From Gallionella sp. (GTDB taxonomy: Bacteria; Pseudomonadota; Gammaproteobacteria; Burkholderiales; Gallionellaceae), in NCBI GenBank assembly GCA_023229845.1, contig JALNYK010000007.1, positions 39,765-103,764 on the forward strand: 64,000 nt of DNA. Direction: 5' to 3'. The notes under the pieces are model-generated. The model ran no database searches and was not told the origin of the DNA. It saw nothing but the letters and a program-made list of their open reading frames with translations. Positions 44,227-53,913 of the stretch are shown here, piece by piece; the stretch's first letter is position 1; every line of letters starts with the position of its first letter. The position numbers and the translations under genes were made by a program.

Positions 44227-47200
44227 TCAGGGATTAGCCCCGATCCCGCCGTATGTCTGCAGACGATAATTTCCATACAGTTGACAGGCGCCGGGCGTCA
44301 GGCAAGGCCGATACAGCGTGAGCGGTCCGAAACGCGCATCCAGCCAATTGCCCCCCTCATCCATCGCCGGTGCCGTGGCGATATTGGAGATCGCTCCAGG
44401 CTGTTTGATGGACAGGCCCTTGTCGCCGTTGAAGTACTGCGCCAGGAACCCGGGAGCCGTCGCACTGTTACTGACGTCATATCCCAGGGTGCGGGTCAGG
44501 ATGCTGTTGGTCGGGTTCAGCTTGTGCGCCCAGGGATTCGAGTAGCTCGGCCAGGTTCCCTGCAACGCCGTACCCAGCACCCCCAGATCGGAGTACACCG
44601 CCGGTTGGCCGGCGCTTATGTCGGGCACCAGACCGTAGGTTGCCGGCACGACAGTCCTGTCTATCGTCCAGTAGAACGAGCGGTTGTGCCACACGATGTT
44701 GTTAGCCAGAACGGGGTTGGAGTACGGAACCTTGTAGCCGCTGGCAGCACCGATCATATTGAACAGCAATTTGCTGTGAGCACGCGAGACGATGCCGGCC
44801 GGCTGCGGCGCGGACAGGTTGGGGCTACCCGGAGGGAATGCCGTCCCGGCCGTAGCCGTGCTGTCGTTGTTGGCCACGGTGTTGCCGCTGATGCTGGCTT
44901 TCACGGTGTCCTGCAACGAGATGCCGCCGCCCGCCATCGCGGCCATGTTGTTCACCAGCTTGTTGTTGGTCAGCGTCAACTGGTACCAGCCTGCCGGATT
45001 ACCCGACGCCCTGCGCACGTCCAGGCCGTTGACGAACTCGGCGCGGATGCCGCCGCCGTCGCCGGCGCCAGCCTGGTTGCCCTGTACCAGGTTGGACGAC
45101 ACCGTCACGTTGCCGGCGCCGGGCGAAGGACGCGGGGTGGTCGCCGGGGCAAGCGATGCCTGTCCGCCGATGAAGATGCCTCCGCCGGAAACATTCGCGC
45201 CCGGGCTATACGTCTGGTTGAAAATCACCGTGTTGTTGGCGATGCTGCCGCCGTTGCTCATGCCCTGGTGACCGATGCCGCCGCCGTTGCTCATCGAGAA
45301 GTTGCCGCACACGTAGTTGTCGGTCACCTTGTAGTTATGGCTGCCGGTGTGCAGCGCAATGCCGCCTCCCGCACCGTTGCGGCTGCCGTTCTGCGTGATG
45401 TCGTTGTGGTGGATGCGCACGTTGTTGTTTTTCGCGTTGGTGTAGCCGCCGAACCAGCCGTCGTTGGCCGGAACCACGGCCGGGTTGGCCAGATTCGGAT
45501 GTCCGAGGCGGATGCCGCCGCCATAGACGCCGTAGTTGCCGGTGAGCTTGTTGTTGCTGATCTCCAGGTAGTTGGCGTTGCCGTTGACGAAGATGCCGCC
45601 GGCATTGTCCGAACCGCTGATGGTCAAGCCGTCGATGCGCGCGTTGCGCACGTTGATGAAGGCTTGCGGCCCGCTGGCCTTGGCCACCACCGTGATGCCC
45701 GGCCCTTCTTCCGTGTTGAACAGGTCTGCCGCGCTCTGACCCGGCAGCAGGTCGAAGCCGCCCGTGGCAACAAGCTGGTCGACCTTGCTGCGCCAGGCCA
45801 GCACTTTGGCAGGCGACTTTATCGCATTGATGTGCGTGGAAGGCGCGCCCCAGCCCTGCAAGCGGACCATCTTGTTCATGACGAGCAGTTCGTCGTACGT
45901 TCCGGGCGGCACGAAGATCATATCGCCGCGGTTGGCCGCGTCGATAGCGGCCTGAATCTTCGTTCCCGGTGCGACCACACGGATGACGTTGGCCGCCGAG
46001 GAACCGTAGCCTCCGACCGTGACCGTGACGCCGGTGATGCTGGTCTTGCCGTTGCCGCGAGTGACCATCAGCTGGCCGGTGCCTGCGGTATTCGGCACGC
46101 TGACGATGATGATGCCGTCGCTCCAGGAGACGATGGGCAGCGTCACGCCGTTGAGCGTCACATTGCCGGTGCCCTGGGTCGCGCCGAAGCCGTGGTCGCG
46201 GAATACGGTCTGGGTTGTGGCAGGCGTGCCGTCATAGGCCGGGTTGGGCACTTCCACCATGCCGGACGAGACGATGGTCAGTCGCGGCCAGAGGTTGGGA
46301 TCGGCGGATGGCGGCTGCACGTAGGGGCCGTTGAAGCTGACACCGCCCTTGGTCTTGCCTTCCACCGAGTAGATCACCGGCGTGCCGGCATCGGATTCGC
46401 AGTCCAGCGGGAACTGGGCCGCACCGGCGAAGGCTGCCACCGGAGTTACCGGCGTATCCAGATAAGTGGTCTTGCCCGGCAGGTACTGGAAGGTATAGCA
46501 GAACTGGCTGTACTGCCGGTCGAAGTTCGGGTCGATGATCATCTGGCCGAAGGTCGGCGAACCGGCGCGGGTATCCTGGATCGGGCCCGGGTCGTTTATG
46601 CAGGTGGAGACAATGTTGGGCGACACGCCCGACGGGAACGGCGGGTTGATGGTGTAGGTGGACGGCATCAGCGCGTTGAAGTGTCCCCACTGGTCGGCAT
46701 AGACGCGCGAAATTTCGCGCCCCGACCAGTCGCGTATCGACACCGGCACCCACGACGCCGCACGCTTCTCGCCGTAGGTGGGAGCACCGGGGTCGAACTC
46801 GTTGGAAGCCAAGTCCAGGACGAAGCCCACGACATGCCCCGCTACCGGCACTTCGGTGAACATGTGGAAATCGGCCGGCGTGTTCATGCCCTGTACGAGC
46901 GACACTTTCTTGCGGTCGCACTGGCTCCAGGTCTTGCCCGGATTGGCGGGATCGTAGGCTGGGTTGGGCTCCATCCTGTCGCTGAACAGGTTGAGGAATT
47001 CCGGCACCGGCAGCGGGTCGCCCACGCATTCCGGCGGCAGTGCAAGCGGGGACGGGGCCGGCGTATCGCCGAAGGCCACGTTCTGGTCGCCGCTGCCCTG
47101 ATGGAGATAGCCCGGCGGCGTCATCGCCTCGACGACATAGGTGCCGGCGGGTAGCTCGGGCTTGCCCGCCGGACTGCCGAAGGCATAGCCGCCGTCGAAC

Positions 47201-49374
47201 ACGGCCGGGCGCACCTGGTTGAAGTTGCGCAGGCCGTCGTAGCAGTCGGTGGTCACGCCGTTGGATGTAAAGGTCGGCCCCTGGCAGCCGGTGGGCACGC
47301 TGTCGTCCCAGCTGTCGGTCCAGGCCACATCCACCGCATCGCCCTTGCTGTAACCTGCGGTCGCATTGCGCTTCACGTCCTCCGCACCTTGGGCGGCGCT
47401 GCCGTCGCTCCAGCCGAACGGGTGGTTATCGACGTCGGCCATTGCCGCGACGTATCCCGCCGAGCCGAGGCTGAGGCAGCCCGCGCCAGCCGGATCGGGC
47501 TGGTCGATCTTGCCGTCGTTGTCGCAGTCGCGGTACAGGTTAATCTGCACCCGCGGGATGCCCGGTTCCCAGTTCTCGGCCGCCGCATAGCGCGGATCGT
47601 TCTCGGCACGGGTGATGCCGTAGTGGACGATGCCGCTGATGCCGCCGTTCTCGCCCGGCGCGTAGCTGGCCTTGCCCCACTCGATCACGCTGGTCTGGCC
47701 GAGAAAGGTCTGGATACCCTCCAACAACACGGGGCCGGTCTCGGTGCGCGACAGGTTGTTGCCGGCCGGCCCGATCAGCGGTGTCGTAGTCGCAGCGCCG
47801 GTGACGGGATCGGTATCAAACTGCGGTTGCGGATTGAGATGGTCCCAGGTCGGCATGGTCCAGCCGTTGTGGGGAAGTATCTGTCCGCCGTTATCAACCA
47901 CCACCGTCGCGCCGGTCGCCTTGAACCGCGCAAAATCCACCTCGGCCACCAGCCAGTTGAAGAACGGGAACACCTCGTGGAAATAGGCGTTCCCCTGCAG
48001 ATCGGTAGGCATGGACTGGTAGATGCTGCCGTCGCGGAAACGCAAATTCATCGCCTGGTCGGGGATGCCGGCTTCTCCCGGATCGCGGAAACCGTTCTGG
48101 TTGGTATCGAAAAAGGCGCTGGCCTGATAATGGGCAAACCAGTCGAACACCGGCACGTCCAGCAAATTGACTACCCCCCCGCCCGGCGGCACCGTCACGT
48201 TTGTCGTGGCGAAGAGGCGGTCGAGAAACTCGTCCCAGACGACCAACTGATAGTTGCCGGGAGGCACATTGGGGATGGAGAAGGTGCTGTCGGCATTGCA
48301 CGGACCGGTGTACACGGCGCGCCCGCCCACCAGCACCATCTCGTTCAGGCCGACCCAGCAGTTGGGCACGGGGCTGCCGTGAACAAAGGTGAAATTGGGT
48401 GGGCGCGACATGTGCTGGTTCACCACCCTGCCGGTGATGGTGGACTGGCCGTTCAACACGCTCGCATCATTGGTATCCCTGACAAAGCCGATGTCGATAT
48501 GGTGACCGGCCGGCCCGAGTTCCTGGAAGTATGGCGGCTCGTTGGGCTTCACCCAGGCATCGATGCCCTTGGTGCCCTCGAAGGTGGAGGTCTGGTGCCA
48601 GCCCGCGGGCGGGATCGCCTCGACGGTGTATTTGCCCGGGAACAGGTATTTGACAAGCGCAGTGCCATCCGCGCTGGACTTGATGAAGCCGTTGCCCAGC
48701 GCCAGCACGGCGGGTGTGCCGTCCAGGTTGTAGACGAAACTGCCGTCGGCCAGTTGCTGGTAAGTCGTCCCGATCGGGTTGGCGAAGGCGTCCTTGGTGA
48801 CCTGACCGCCGGATTGGCCGTATGTACCGCCGGCTTCCTTGAGAGTGATGCTGAAGTTCGCCAGCCCCTTTTCCTGCGGCAGGCTCGGCCCACCACTGAT
48901 GGGATGGTTGTCCTCGTACACGAAGATGGATATCTGTGCCGTGGGCACCGGTGTCTTGTTCACCACGACGGTCACCGCGGTCTGTCCCGGCGCGATCTGC
49001 GCGCCGCCCATCTGGTAACCGCTACGCGGCAGGACGGAAACGTAATAACGTTTTGCCGCATCGAGCGCGAGGTTCGTTGGAGACTTGGCAGGGTCCGTGC
49101 TGTTGCCGGCGGCGATAACCGGCATGTAACTGGTGTGGAAGTTCAGCGACCGGTTGCTGGCATCGGCCGGAACGTTCGGCACGGAAGCCTTGGTGGCATC
49201 TTCTTCCACCAGCCAGCGATAGTCTGCCACCACCTCGTTGGCGGGGCCGACCACGTTGATGGTCAGGGCATAGGCGTCGGGCTGGAGAAACGCACTCGAC
49301 AGAAACAACGCAAAAAACACGCGTAACAGATTCTGCAATGCCACCCTGAAGTTGCTTCTAACATAGGTTTCCAT
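44227..49374 (-). CDS. Giant secreted surface protein, tandem paralogue of the 38724-43928 product
   Basis: 1715 residues from the ATG at 49374, with CGAGGGGGCG upstream at the equivalent position to its paralogue. The two align over the whole length with the same domain order: signal peptide (ending DAYA), SdrD/Cna B-like domains, TIG segment (TGNVTLNGVTLPIVSWSDGI) and beta-helix (RGDMIFVPPGTYDELLVMNK, NARIDGLTISGSDNAGGIF). Sequence identity is high throughout. The main differences are small indels, for example a shorter stretch around the DLFNTEEGPGI segment. Upstream DNA is also related, so the duplication included the promoter. Confidence 0.87.
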   Translation of the reverse strand: METYVRSNFRVALQNLLRVFFALFLSSAFLQPDAYALTINVVGPANEVVADYRWLVEEDATKASVPNVPADASNRSLNFHTSYMPVIAAGNSTDPAKSPTNLALDAAKRYYVSVLPRSGYQMGGAQIAPGQTAVTVVVNKTPVPTAQISIFVYEDNHPISGGPSLPQEKGLANFSITLKEAGGTYGQSGGQVTKDAFANPIGTTYQQLADGSFVYNLDGTPAVLALGNGFIKSSADGTALVKYLFPGKYTVEAIPPAGWHQTSTFEGTKGIDAWVKPNEPPYFQELGPAGHHIDIGFVRDTNDASVLNGQSTITGRVVNQHMSRPPNFTFVHGSPVPNCWVGLNEMVLVGGRAVYTGPCNADSTFSIPNVPPGNYQLVVWDEFLDRLFATTNVTVPPGGGVVNLLDVPVFDWFAHYQASAFFDTNQNGFRDPGEAGIPDQAMNLRFRDGSIYQSMPTDLQGNAYFHEVFPFFNWLVAEVDFARFKATGATVVVDNGGQILPHNGWTMPTWDHLNPQPQFDTDPVTGAATTTPLIGPAGNNLSRTETGPVLLEGIQTFLGQTSVIEWGKASYAPGENGGISGIVHYGITRAENDPRYAAAENWEPGIPRVQINLYRDCDNDGKIDQPDPAGAGCLSLGSAGYVAAMADVDNHPFGWSDGSAAQGAEDVKRNATAGYSKGDAVDVAWTDSWDDSVPTGCQGPTFTSNGVTTDCYDGLRNFNQVRPAVFDGGYAFGSPAGKPELPAGTYVVEAMTPPGYLHQGSGDQNVAFGDTPAPSPLALPPECVGDPLPVPEFLNLFSDRMEPNPAYDPANPGKTWSQCDRKKVSLVQGMNTPADFHMFTEVPVAGHVVGFVLDLASNEFDPGAPTYGEKRAASWVPVSIRDWSGREISRVYADQWGHFNALMPSTYTINPPFPSGVSPNIVSTCINDPGPIQDTRAGSPTFGQMIIDPNFDRQYSQFCYTFQYLPGKTTYLDTPVTPVAAFAGAAQFPLDCESDAGTPVIYSVEGKTKGGVSFNGPYVQPPSADPNLWPRLTIVSSGMVEVPNPAYDGTPATTQTVFRDHGFGATQGTGNVTLNGVTLPIVSWSDGIIIVSVPNTAGTGQLMVTRGNGKTSITGVTVTVGGYGSSAANVIRVVAPGTKIQAAIDAANRGDMIFVPPGTYDELLVMNKMVRLQGWGAPSTHINAIKSPAKVLAWRSKVDQLVATGGFDLLPGQSAADLFNTEEGPGITVVAKASGPQAFINVRNARIDGLTISGSDNAGGIFVNGNANYLEISNNKLTGNYGVYGGGIRLGHPNLANPAVVPANDGWFGGYTNAKNNNVRIHHNDITQNGSRNGAGGGIALHTGSHNYKVTDNYVCGNFSMSNGGGIGHQGMSNGGSIANNTVIFNQTYSPGANVSGGGIFIGGQASLAPATTPRPSPGAGNVTVSSNLVQGNQAGAGDGGGIRAEFVNGLDVRRASGNPAGWYQLTLTNNKLVNNMAAMAGGGISLQDTVKASISGNTVANNDSTATAGTAFPPGSPNLSAPQPAGIVSRAHSKLLFNMIGAASGYKVPYSNPVLANNIVWHNRSFYWTIDRTVVPATYGLVPDISAGQPAVYSDLGVLGTALQGTWPSYSNPWAHKLNPTNSILTRTLGYDVSNSATAPGFLAQYFNGDKGLSIKQPGAISNIATAPAMDEGGNWLDARFGPLTLYRPCLTPGACQLYGNYRLQTYGGIGANP

Positions 49375-49449
49375 AACGCCCCCTCGGTTGCTCGACATGT
49401 ATTACACAGGCTCCGGTTCACGCAGGAGCTTGCAGCCCGGCACTAAACA

Positions 49450-49549
49450 TCTGGATGCCAGTATTGAACTGGAAGCCAATTCGCACACTCCGGTATATGC
49501 CTTATTCGGATATGCAAGAGACTCCATTTAGAAAGGGCGAACTGTAGGA
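49450..49549 (-). promoter_or_regulatory. Shared upstream module, copy B (most divergent)
   Basis: Contains CTGGATGCCAGTATTGA, CACACTCCGGTATATGC, ATATGCAAGAGACTC and GAACTGTAGGA in the same order as copies A and C, 80-175 bp before the paralogue start at 49374. The remainder of the 300-bp gap (49550-49674) shows no further signal except a GACGATAAAATCGTC inverted repeat near 49600. Confidence 0.5.
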
Positions 49550-49674
49550 AAACAAATTTTCCAGTTTCCCGCGAAATGGAATCTCCCCGGGTTTACGGAT
49601 GACGATAAAATCGTCGTCATCATGGGATGAGTGCCGTGCAGATAGCGCGGCAGCAATACATAGACAGACCCGTT

Positions 49675-50448
49675 CTATAACTGCCAGCCAGGCCTGTGAA
49701 AAACTGTCGGGAAGTTGCTAAGGCAAGCAGGAAAGAGATCCATTTCATGGCAGCAGTCGCCATAATATTTTTCGATGATGTCGCCGAGATAGGCGTCACT
49801 GAATGTGATGCCGCAACGCTTGATCGATGCCGATATCCTGCCGATGTCGATAGTCGCACCCGAGCCCTTGTCCAGCATGTCGAAAATGGCGCAGGTATCC
49901 AGAGCACGTTCCATGGCATGCACGATATCGAGCATCATGGTCGAGCGCGGGTTCGCGATGTTGATCGTCTCGGCGTTCGCGCCTTCCGTCGCAATCAGAT
50001 CCATCGCTATTTTCACGACATCTTCCACATCGATGATATTTCGCGTTGCACCGCTCCAGATATGGAAGCGCTCCGAGCGCGCTATGCGGGCATGGAGATA
50101 ATTCAGCAGGGTATGAGGATTCGGCGTATTTCCGGCCACTTGAGGCAGGCGCAGAATGAGATGTCTGGTGCGTTCGCGGACGCGATTTTCCATCCCGATC
50201 TTGTGCTGTACGTATTCGCTGTCTCGCATGGCGGGATCTTCGATGCTGCAGGTGCTGAAATACACGAACCGGTCACTCGGGGAGCACTCGGCCATGGCGG
50301 CATCGAGTCGCGTGCGCTCGCGCAGGTATTCGCGCTCGTCCTTGCACCCCGAGTTGGAGACGCCGGCCGCGTAGAAGCATGTGTTGCCCAAAGCGTTCGC
50401 GCCGCCGTTAAGAAATGCCCTTGCTATCAACCCGGAACCTACAATCAT
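49675..50448 (-). CDS. NAD(P)-dependent epimerase/dehydratase-family protein (atypical)
   Basis: 257 residues from the ATG at 50448 (GGGAGG 6 nt upstream). Rossmann-type start IVGSGLIARAFLNG, a GxGxxA variant of the epimerase glycine motif, then RFVYFSTCSIEDP and YVQHKIGMENRVRERT, the YxxxK of the extended SDR family (YVQHK). Further: LRLPQVAGNTPNPHTLL, IIDVEDVVKIAMDLI. Shorter than classical UDP-sugar epimerases (about 310-340 aa). Probably acts on a nucleotide or lipid-linked sugar for the exopolysaccharide. Last gene of the cluster on this strand. Confidence 0.75.
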   Translation of the reverse strand: MIVGSGLIARAFLNGGANALGNTCFYAAGVSNSGCKDEREYLRERTRLDAAMAECSPSDRFVYFSTCSIEDPAMRDSEYVQHKIGMENRVRERTRHLILRLPQVAGNTPNPHTLLNYLHARIARSERFHIWSGATRNIIDVEDVVKIAMDLIATEGANAETINIANPRSTMMLDIVHAMERALDTCAIFDMLDKGSGATIDIGRISASIKRCGITFSDAYLGDIIEKYYGDCCHEMDLFPACLSNFPTVFHRPGWQL

Positions 50449-50637
50449 GTCTTGCCTCCCGATCACCGATCCATTCCATCATCGCCAGAAATCCACGCCG
50501 CATTCGCGGCATAAATTTCCGACGACCCATGGATGAATCCTGAGCAAAACCCCCCCGATATGAAATACGCTGAACTGCTTAAGCCATCCTGGGTGAATGA
50601 CAGTAATTTGTTGAAGTGTCGGCGGTGTTCGGATAAC

Positions 50638-51495
50638 TCATTGCGAGTTTGCCTCTTCACAGGCTTCGCTATTGCATTCGGCAGAATTCGGCAGAACACT
50701 CAGCCAAAAACTTTTCGCAATATTGGAACTTCGCCCAAAAACATTCTTGCGATTGATCACGCTCCAGAATGTCGCCCACAGTATTTTCAGATCCACTGCG
50801 GTCGACCTGTTTTCGATGTAGGCGATATCCATCCGGATGGTTTGTTCCTTGGTCAACAGATCGCGTCCCGATACTTTTGACAGACAAGTGATGCCCGGCT
50901 TCACAGCCAGGTACTGCTCGCGATATTCGCCATAGAGTGCAGAGACATCAGGAATCTCGGGACGCGGCCCGACCAGGGTCATGCTGCCAAGGACAACATT
51001 CAGGAAATTGGGCAATTCATCGATGCTGGTTCTGCGGATGAAATTACCGACGCGGGTGATGCGCGGGTCCTGCTCATAATGAAAATGAAAATCGAGACTG
51101 CCATGTTTGCTGTAATCATAAAGTTCCGGGAACCTTGCACGTGCGTCTGCATACATGCCGCGCAGTTTGAATATCCGGAACGGCTTCCCGTTCTGGCCGA
51201 CTCGCGTCTGGATGAAGATGGGGTTTCCCCTGCTTTCCATCCTGACGGCTATTGCGGCCATGACGATGATCGGCAGCGAGCAACACAGCAATATCGAACC
51301 CAGCACCAGGTCCAGCCATCGTTTTGAAAATCGGTAACACGCGCTCCACAACTGATTGCGTTCGAGCGTCGCGGTGCTGCGCCTCTCGCGGCGCGGCGCA
51401 TTGTTCAAATTCGATAAGCCGGCACGTTTGGCGGCTTGGCGCGCTTCACGAAATTCCGGAATAGAATCCTGCTTGATCTGTATCTGGCTGACCAT
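50638..51495 (-). CDS. Initiating sugar-phosphate transferase (WcaJ/PglC-type polyprenyl-phosphate transferase)
   Basis: 285 residues from the ATG at 51495 (AGGAGAG). A single hydrophobic re-entrant helix (LVLGSILLCCSLPIIVMAAIAV) precedes the bacterial sugar-transferase core: PIFIQTRVGQNGKPFRIFKLRGM, RRTSIDELPNFLNVV, GSMTLVGPRPEIP, with the catalytic Asp-Glu pair in IDELPN. It transfers sugar-1-P to undecaprenyl phosphate, the first step of exopolysaccharide assembly, at the inner membrane. It lacks the multi-TM N-terminal half of WcaJ and is PglC-like. Shares an upstream module with the 53789 epimerase. Confidence 0.92.
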   Translation of the reverse strand: MVSQIQIKQDSIPEFREARQAAKRAGLSNLNNAPRRERRSTATLERNQLWSACYRFSKRWLDLVLGSILLCCSLPIIVMAAIAVRMESRGNPIFIQTRVGQNGKPFRIFKLRGMYADARARFPELYDYSKHGSLDFHFHYEQDPRITRVGNFIRRTSIDELPNFLNVVLGSMTLVGPRPEIPDVSALYGEYREQYLAVKPGITCLSKVSGRDLLTKEQTIRMDIAYIENRSTAVDLKILWATFWSVINRKNVFGRSSNIAKSFWLSVLPNSAECNSEACEEANSQ

Positions 51496-51571
51496 GGCGC
51501 TCTCCTGAACAAGTTGACGTATGCCGACTGACGGCAGATCGGGCGAAGCCCGTGCAAGCGTGGTGCTTGCG

Positions 51572-51735
51572 TGGTGTCATCTTGTTCAAGAAAGGTATGG
51601 CGATAAATATCCTGACTGCCTTATTGGGCCGGGACAGAGCTATTCAATTTTGCCGCCCATTGAGCGTATGGCGGATAAGCGCAGCACCTTAGTCCGTCCA
51701 GACTTCCATGTAGCATGCAATAAAGTAAAACAAGC
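51572..51735 (-). promoter_or_regulatory. Shared ~165-bp upstream module, copy E
   Basis: Plus-strand blocks GTCATCTTGTTCAAGAAA, GTATGGCGATAAATAT, then TTAGTCCGTCCAGA..TCCATGTAG and GTAAAACAAGC. All recur in order and at similar spacing at 53914-54078. About 80-240 bp upstream of the sugar-transferase start. Confidence 0.6.
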
Positions 51736-52079
51736 CCGTCATCTGCGCAAAATTCTCCGGAGAACCTCGCGCAGAGGCAGCATTGACAGGGCATTGAGGA
51801 GTAGTAGATTAAAATCATCAACTACATAGTGACGAGGGCGTACTGCAGAGAAAAGTTGCAGTGGATTACGAAGGGGCTTTTCTTATGTAGTTCGGTAATG
51901 GGAAATGTATTGTCTGGCTACCGTCTAAGGCGATGGGTTATTTTCTTTATGCCGCTTTGCGTAGTCTCTTATGGATATTGATGTCGTCGTAGAGAGCAAA
52001 GAGACCGTCGGTGCGCTTTTCGATCAGCTCGAGCTCTGCAAGCATCTGGGCATCGTCGTAAACATTCCGGTAATCGCGA

Positions 52080-52420
52080 CAAAAACATTACGGGCTGAAC
52101 TCCGGATACCCCCGATTGGATTGTAATTATGCGGCGCGTTTCTCCGCCTCAAAGCCTTTGAAGGCGAGATGCACGGCTTTGACTCGACTTTGCCCAGCCG
52201 GTATCCGGCCAGTTTCAGCAGGGTGCGCAACCAGGCTGAGGGGATCAGGTGCGGCGCATGCTTACACAGCCAGGCCGTTTTGGACAGAACGAGTCGCACG
52301 TTCTCTCCCTCGGGCGTGACTGACATCAAGGCGGATTTTCGGTAGGCCGCGAACGAATTGAACAGGAAGGCCGCCGATCCCCAGCACGGGGATGTCGGCG
52401 GCCGTTCTGACCCCGCTACC
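52080..52420 (-). pseudogene. Decayed C-terminal fragment of a transposase-like gene
   Basis: The minus strand encodes RLVLSKTAWLCKHAPHLIPS, AWLRTLLKLAGYRLGKVESK and PCISPSKALRRR before a run of non-coding-like sequence. The Trp/Lys/Arg-rich composition, lack of a start and disrupted frame upstream (about 52420-52560) suggest the tail of an IS transposase; I could not assign the family. It interrupts the exopolysaccharide cluster between two epimerase/transferase genes. The rest of the 51740-52560 gap holds only a short coding-looking stretch at about 51945-52075 on the minus strand (NVYDDAQMLAELELIEKRTDG), also without a good start. Confidence 0.45.
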
Positions 52421-52559
52421 GCCTTGCCTGCGACCGATGGGGCCGGCATCCGGGTGGGGCAATTGCCTGCCGCACACCGCGCCGACCTCCGGGCATCGAA
52501 GGCCCCAGCAGATTGGCAATCGAATACGGCTTGCCATTTTTTTGCTGGGACCTTTCTGT

Positions 52560-53789
52560 CTAAGGAGATAGGTAAATTTCGCCATTCTGCAAGGGGAATG
52601 ATTTGCCGATTAGAGGGTTTGGTTGCAGCAACATATCCGGCTTGGCGGGAGTGTTGGCTTTGCTTTCTTTGTAAAGATTTCTTGCTCTCATTTCGTTCAA
52701 GCTGGCATCCGAATTGTCGGCCTCGATCCTTTGCTCGTTCACCCAATCCGCAAATCGAGCGATACCCTCGCTGAAACTCACTGATGGCGAAAACCCCAGT
52801 CTTGAAGATACTTTCGACAGATCCGCAAAATTATGGCGAATGTCGCCAAGCCGGTAATTCCCCGTGACTGCGATCCCGATCTTCGACCCGTATGCCGAGC
52901 GCAGGGTCTCGGCTACAGTCAATACCGAAACCGGCTGACCGGAGCCCACGTTATATACATCCCAATCCATACTTCGACTTTCGAGACCCAGAATTGTCGC
53001 GCCGACGACATCGTCTATGTAAACAAAATCCCTGGTTTCATTGCCGTCTTCAAATACCGCAATATCGTTTGCGTTCTTTATCCGGGTCGAAAATATGGAC
53101 AGGATGCCCGTGTAGGGATTGGACAGGGATTGGCCGGGACCGTACACATTCTGATAGCGGAAAGCCACGGCAGGAATATTCAATGCCTTGCAGCAAACCA
53201 GAACCATTTGTTCCTGGGTTTGCTTCGTTATGCCATAGACCGAAGAAGGATGGATCCTTGAACTTTCGTCCGTGCCCTGAGGGTCGACTGCACGGTTGCA
53301 GATTGGACACTTCGCTTCGAAATCACCAGCAGACATATGCATGTCCAAACGCTCTTTGGGATAAACGTCGCCACAATCGGTACAAACGTACTTCCCTTCG
53401 CCGTATATTGCTCTGGATGAGGCGACAATTACTTTTTGTACGGAATGTTCCGAATTCGCCAGTAAGTCCAGCAAAACGGCTGTACCACGCACGTTCACAT
53501 CGACATATTTCTCGGCTTCATACATGGACTGCCCCGTGCCGGTTTCGGCTGCGAGATGAATTACTGCGTCTTGCCCCCGCAAAGCATTTGCCCAATCGGC
53601 CTTGTTACGGACATCGCCCAGGACAAATGTCACCTTCTCTTTTATTGATTCAAACAGCGGTGAATAGTCGCCATGAATCTGCGGCGATAGATTGTCCAGT
53701 ACGGTCACCGCGTATCCTTTTCGAATAAGAGCCAAAGCCAGATTGGAGCCGATAAACCCAGCCCCACCGGTGATAAGCACGTTAGTCAT
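52560..53789 (-). CDS. NAD-dependent nucleotide-sugar epimerase/dehydratase with inserted CxxC zinc ribbon
   Basis: 409 residues from the ATG at 53789, where AAGGAGGTCGCTC forms an excellent ribosome site; the frame to 53879 has no site. Extended SDR: ITGGAGFIGSN at the N-terminus, and Y185xxxK189 in SSVYGITK. Unusually, residues about 130-170 carry two CxxC pairs (C136, C139 and C161, C164; VCTDCGDVY, AKCPICN), suggesting a zinc-binding insertion just before the active-site region. The C-terminus runs on about 60 residues past the usual end. It probably makes a nucleotide sugar for the exopolysaccharide; the substrate is unclear. Confidence 0.88.
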   Translation of the reverse strand: MTNVLITGGAGFIGSNLALALIRKGYAVTVLDNLSPQIHGDYSPLFESIKEKVTFVLGDVRNKADWANALRGQDAVIHLAAETGTGQSMYEAEKYVDVNVRGTAVLLDLLANSEHSVQKVIVASSRAIYGEGKYVCTDCGDVYPKERLDMHMSAGDFEAKCPICNRAVDPQGTDESSRIHPSSVYGITKQTQEQMVLVCCKALNIPAVAFRYQNVYGPGQSLSNPYTGILSIFSTRIKNANDIAVFEDGNETRDFVYIDDVVGATILGLESRSMDWDVYNVGSGQPVSVLTVAETLRSAYGSKIGIAVTGNYRLGDIRHNFADLSKVSSRLGFSPSVSFSEGIARFADWVNEQRIEADNSDASLNEMRARNLYKESKANTPAKPDMLLQPNPLIGKSFPLQNGEIYLSP

Positions 53790-53913
53790 GAGCGACCTCC
53801 TTCCGGGGCGGTTTGGCTCAATCGATAATTGTCTGGTCTGTAACTGGCTCGGGCTATCCATAGTGGTCTCCATATGCAAGGTTGACGGTATACCGGCCCA
53901 TGATCTGGCTGGT

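Noticed and set aside
43930..47154. A 1,074-codon open frame on the plus strand across the giant paralogue
   Set aside because: Antisense to a well-supported repetitive coding region; composition is typical of reverse-strand translation and it has no start context.
52024..52746. A 240-codon minus-strand gene in the gap before the epimerase
   Set aside because: The frame overlaps the end of the epimerase coding region, and only its middle part looks like a real but decayed transposase tail.
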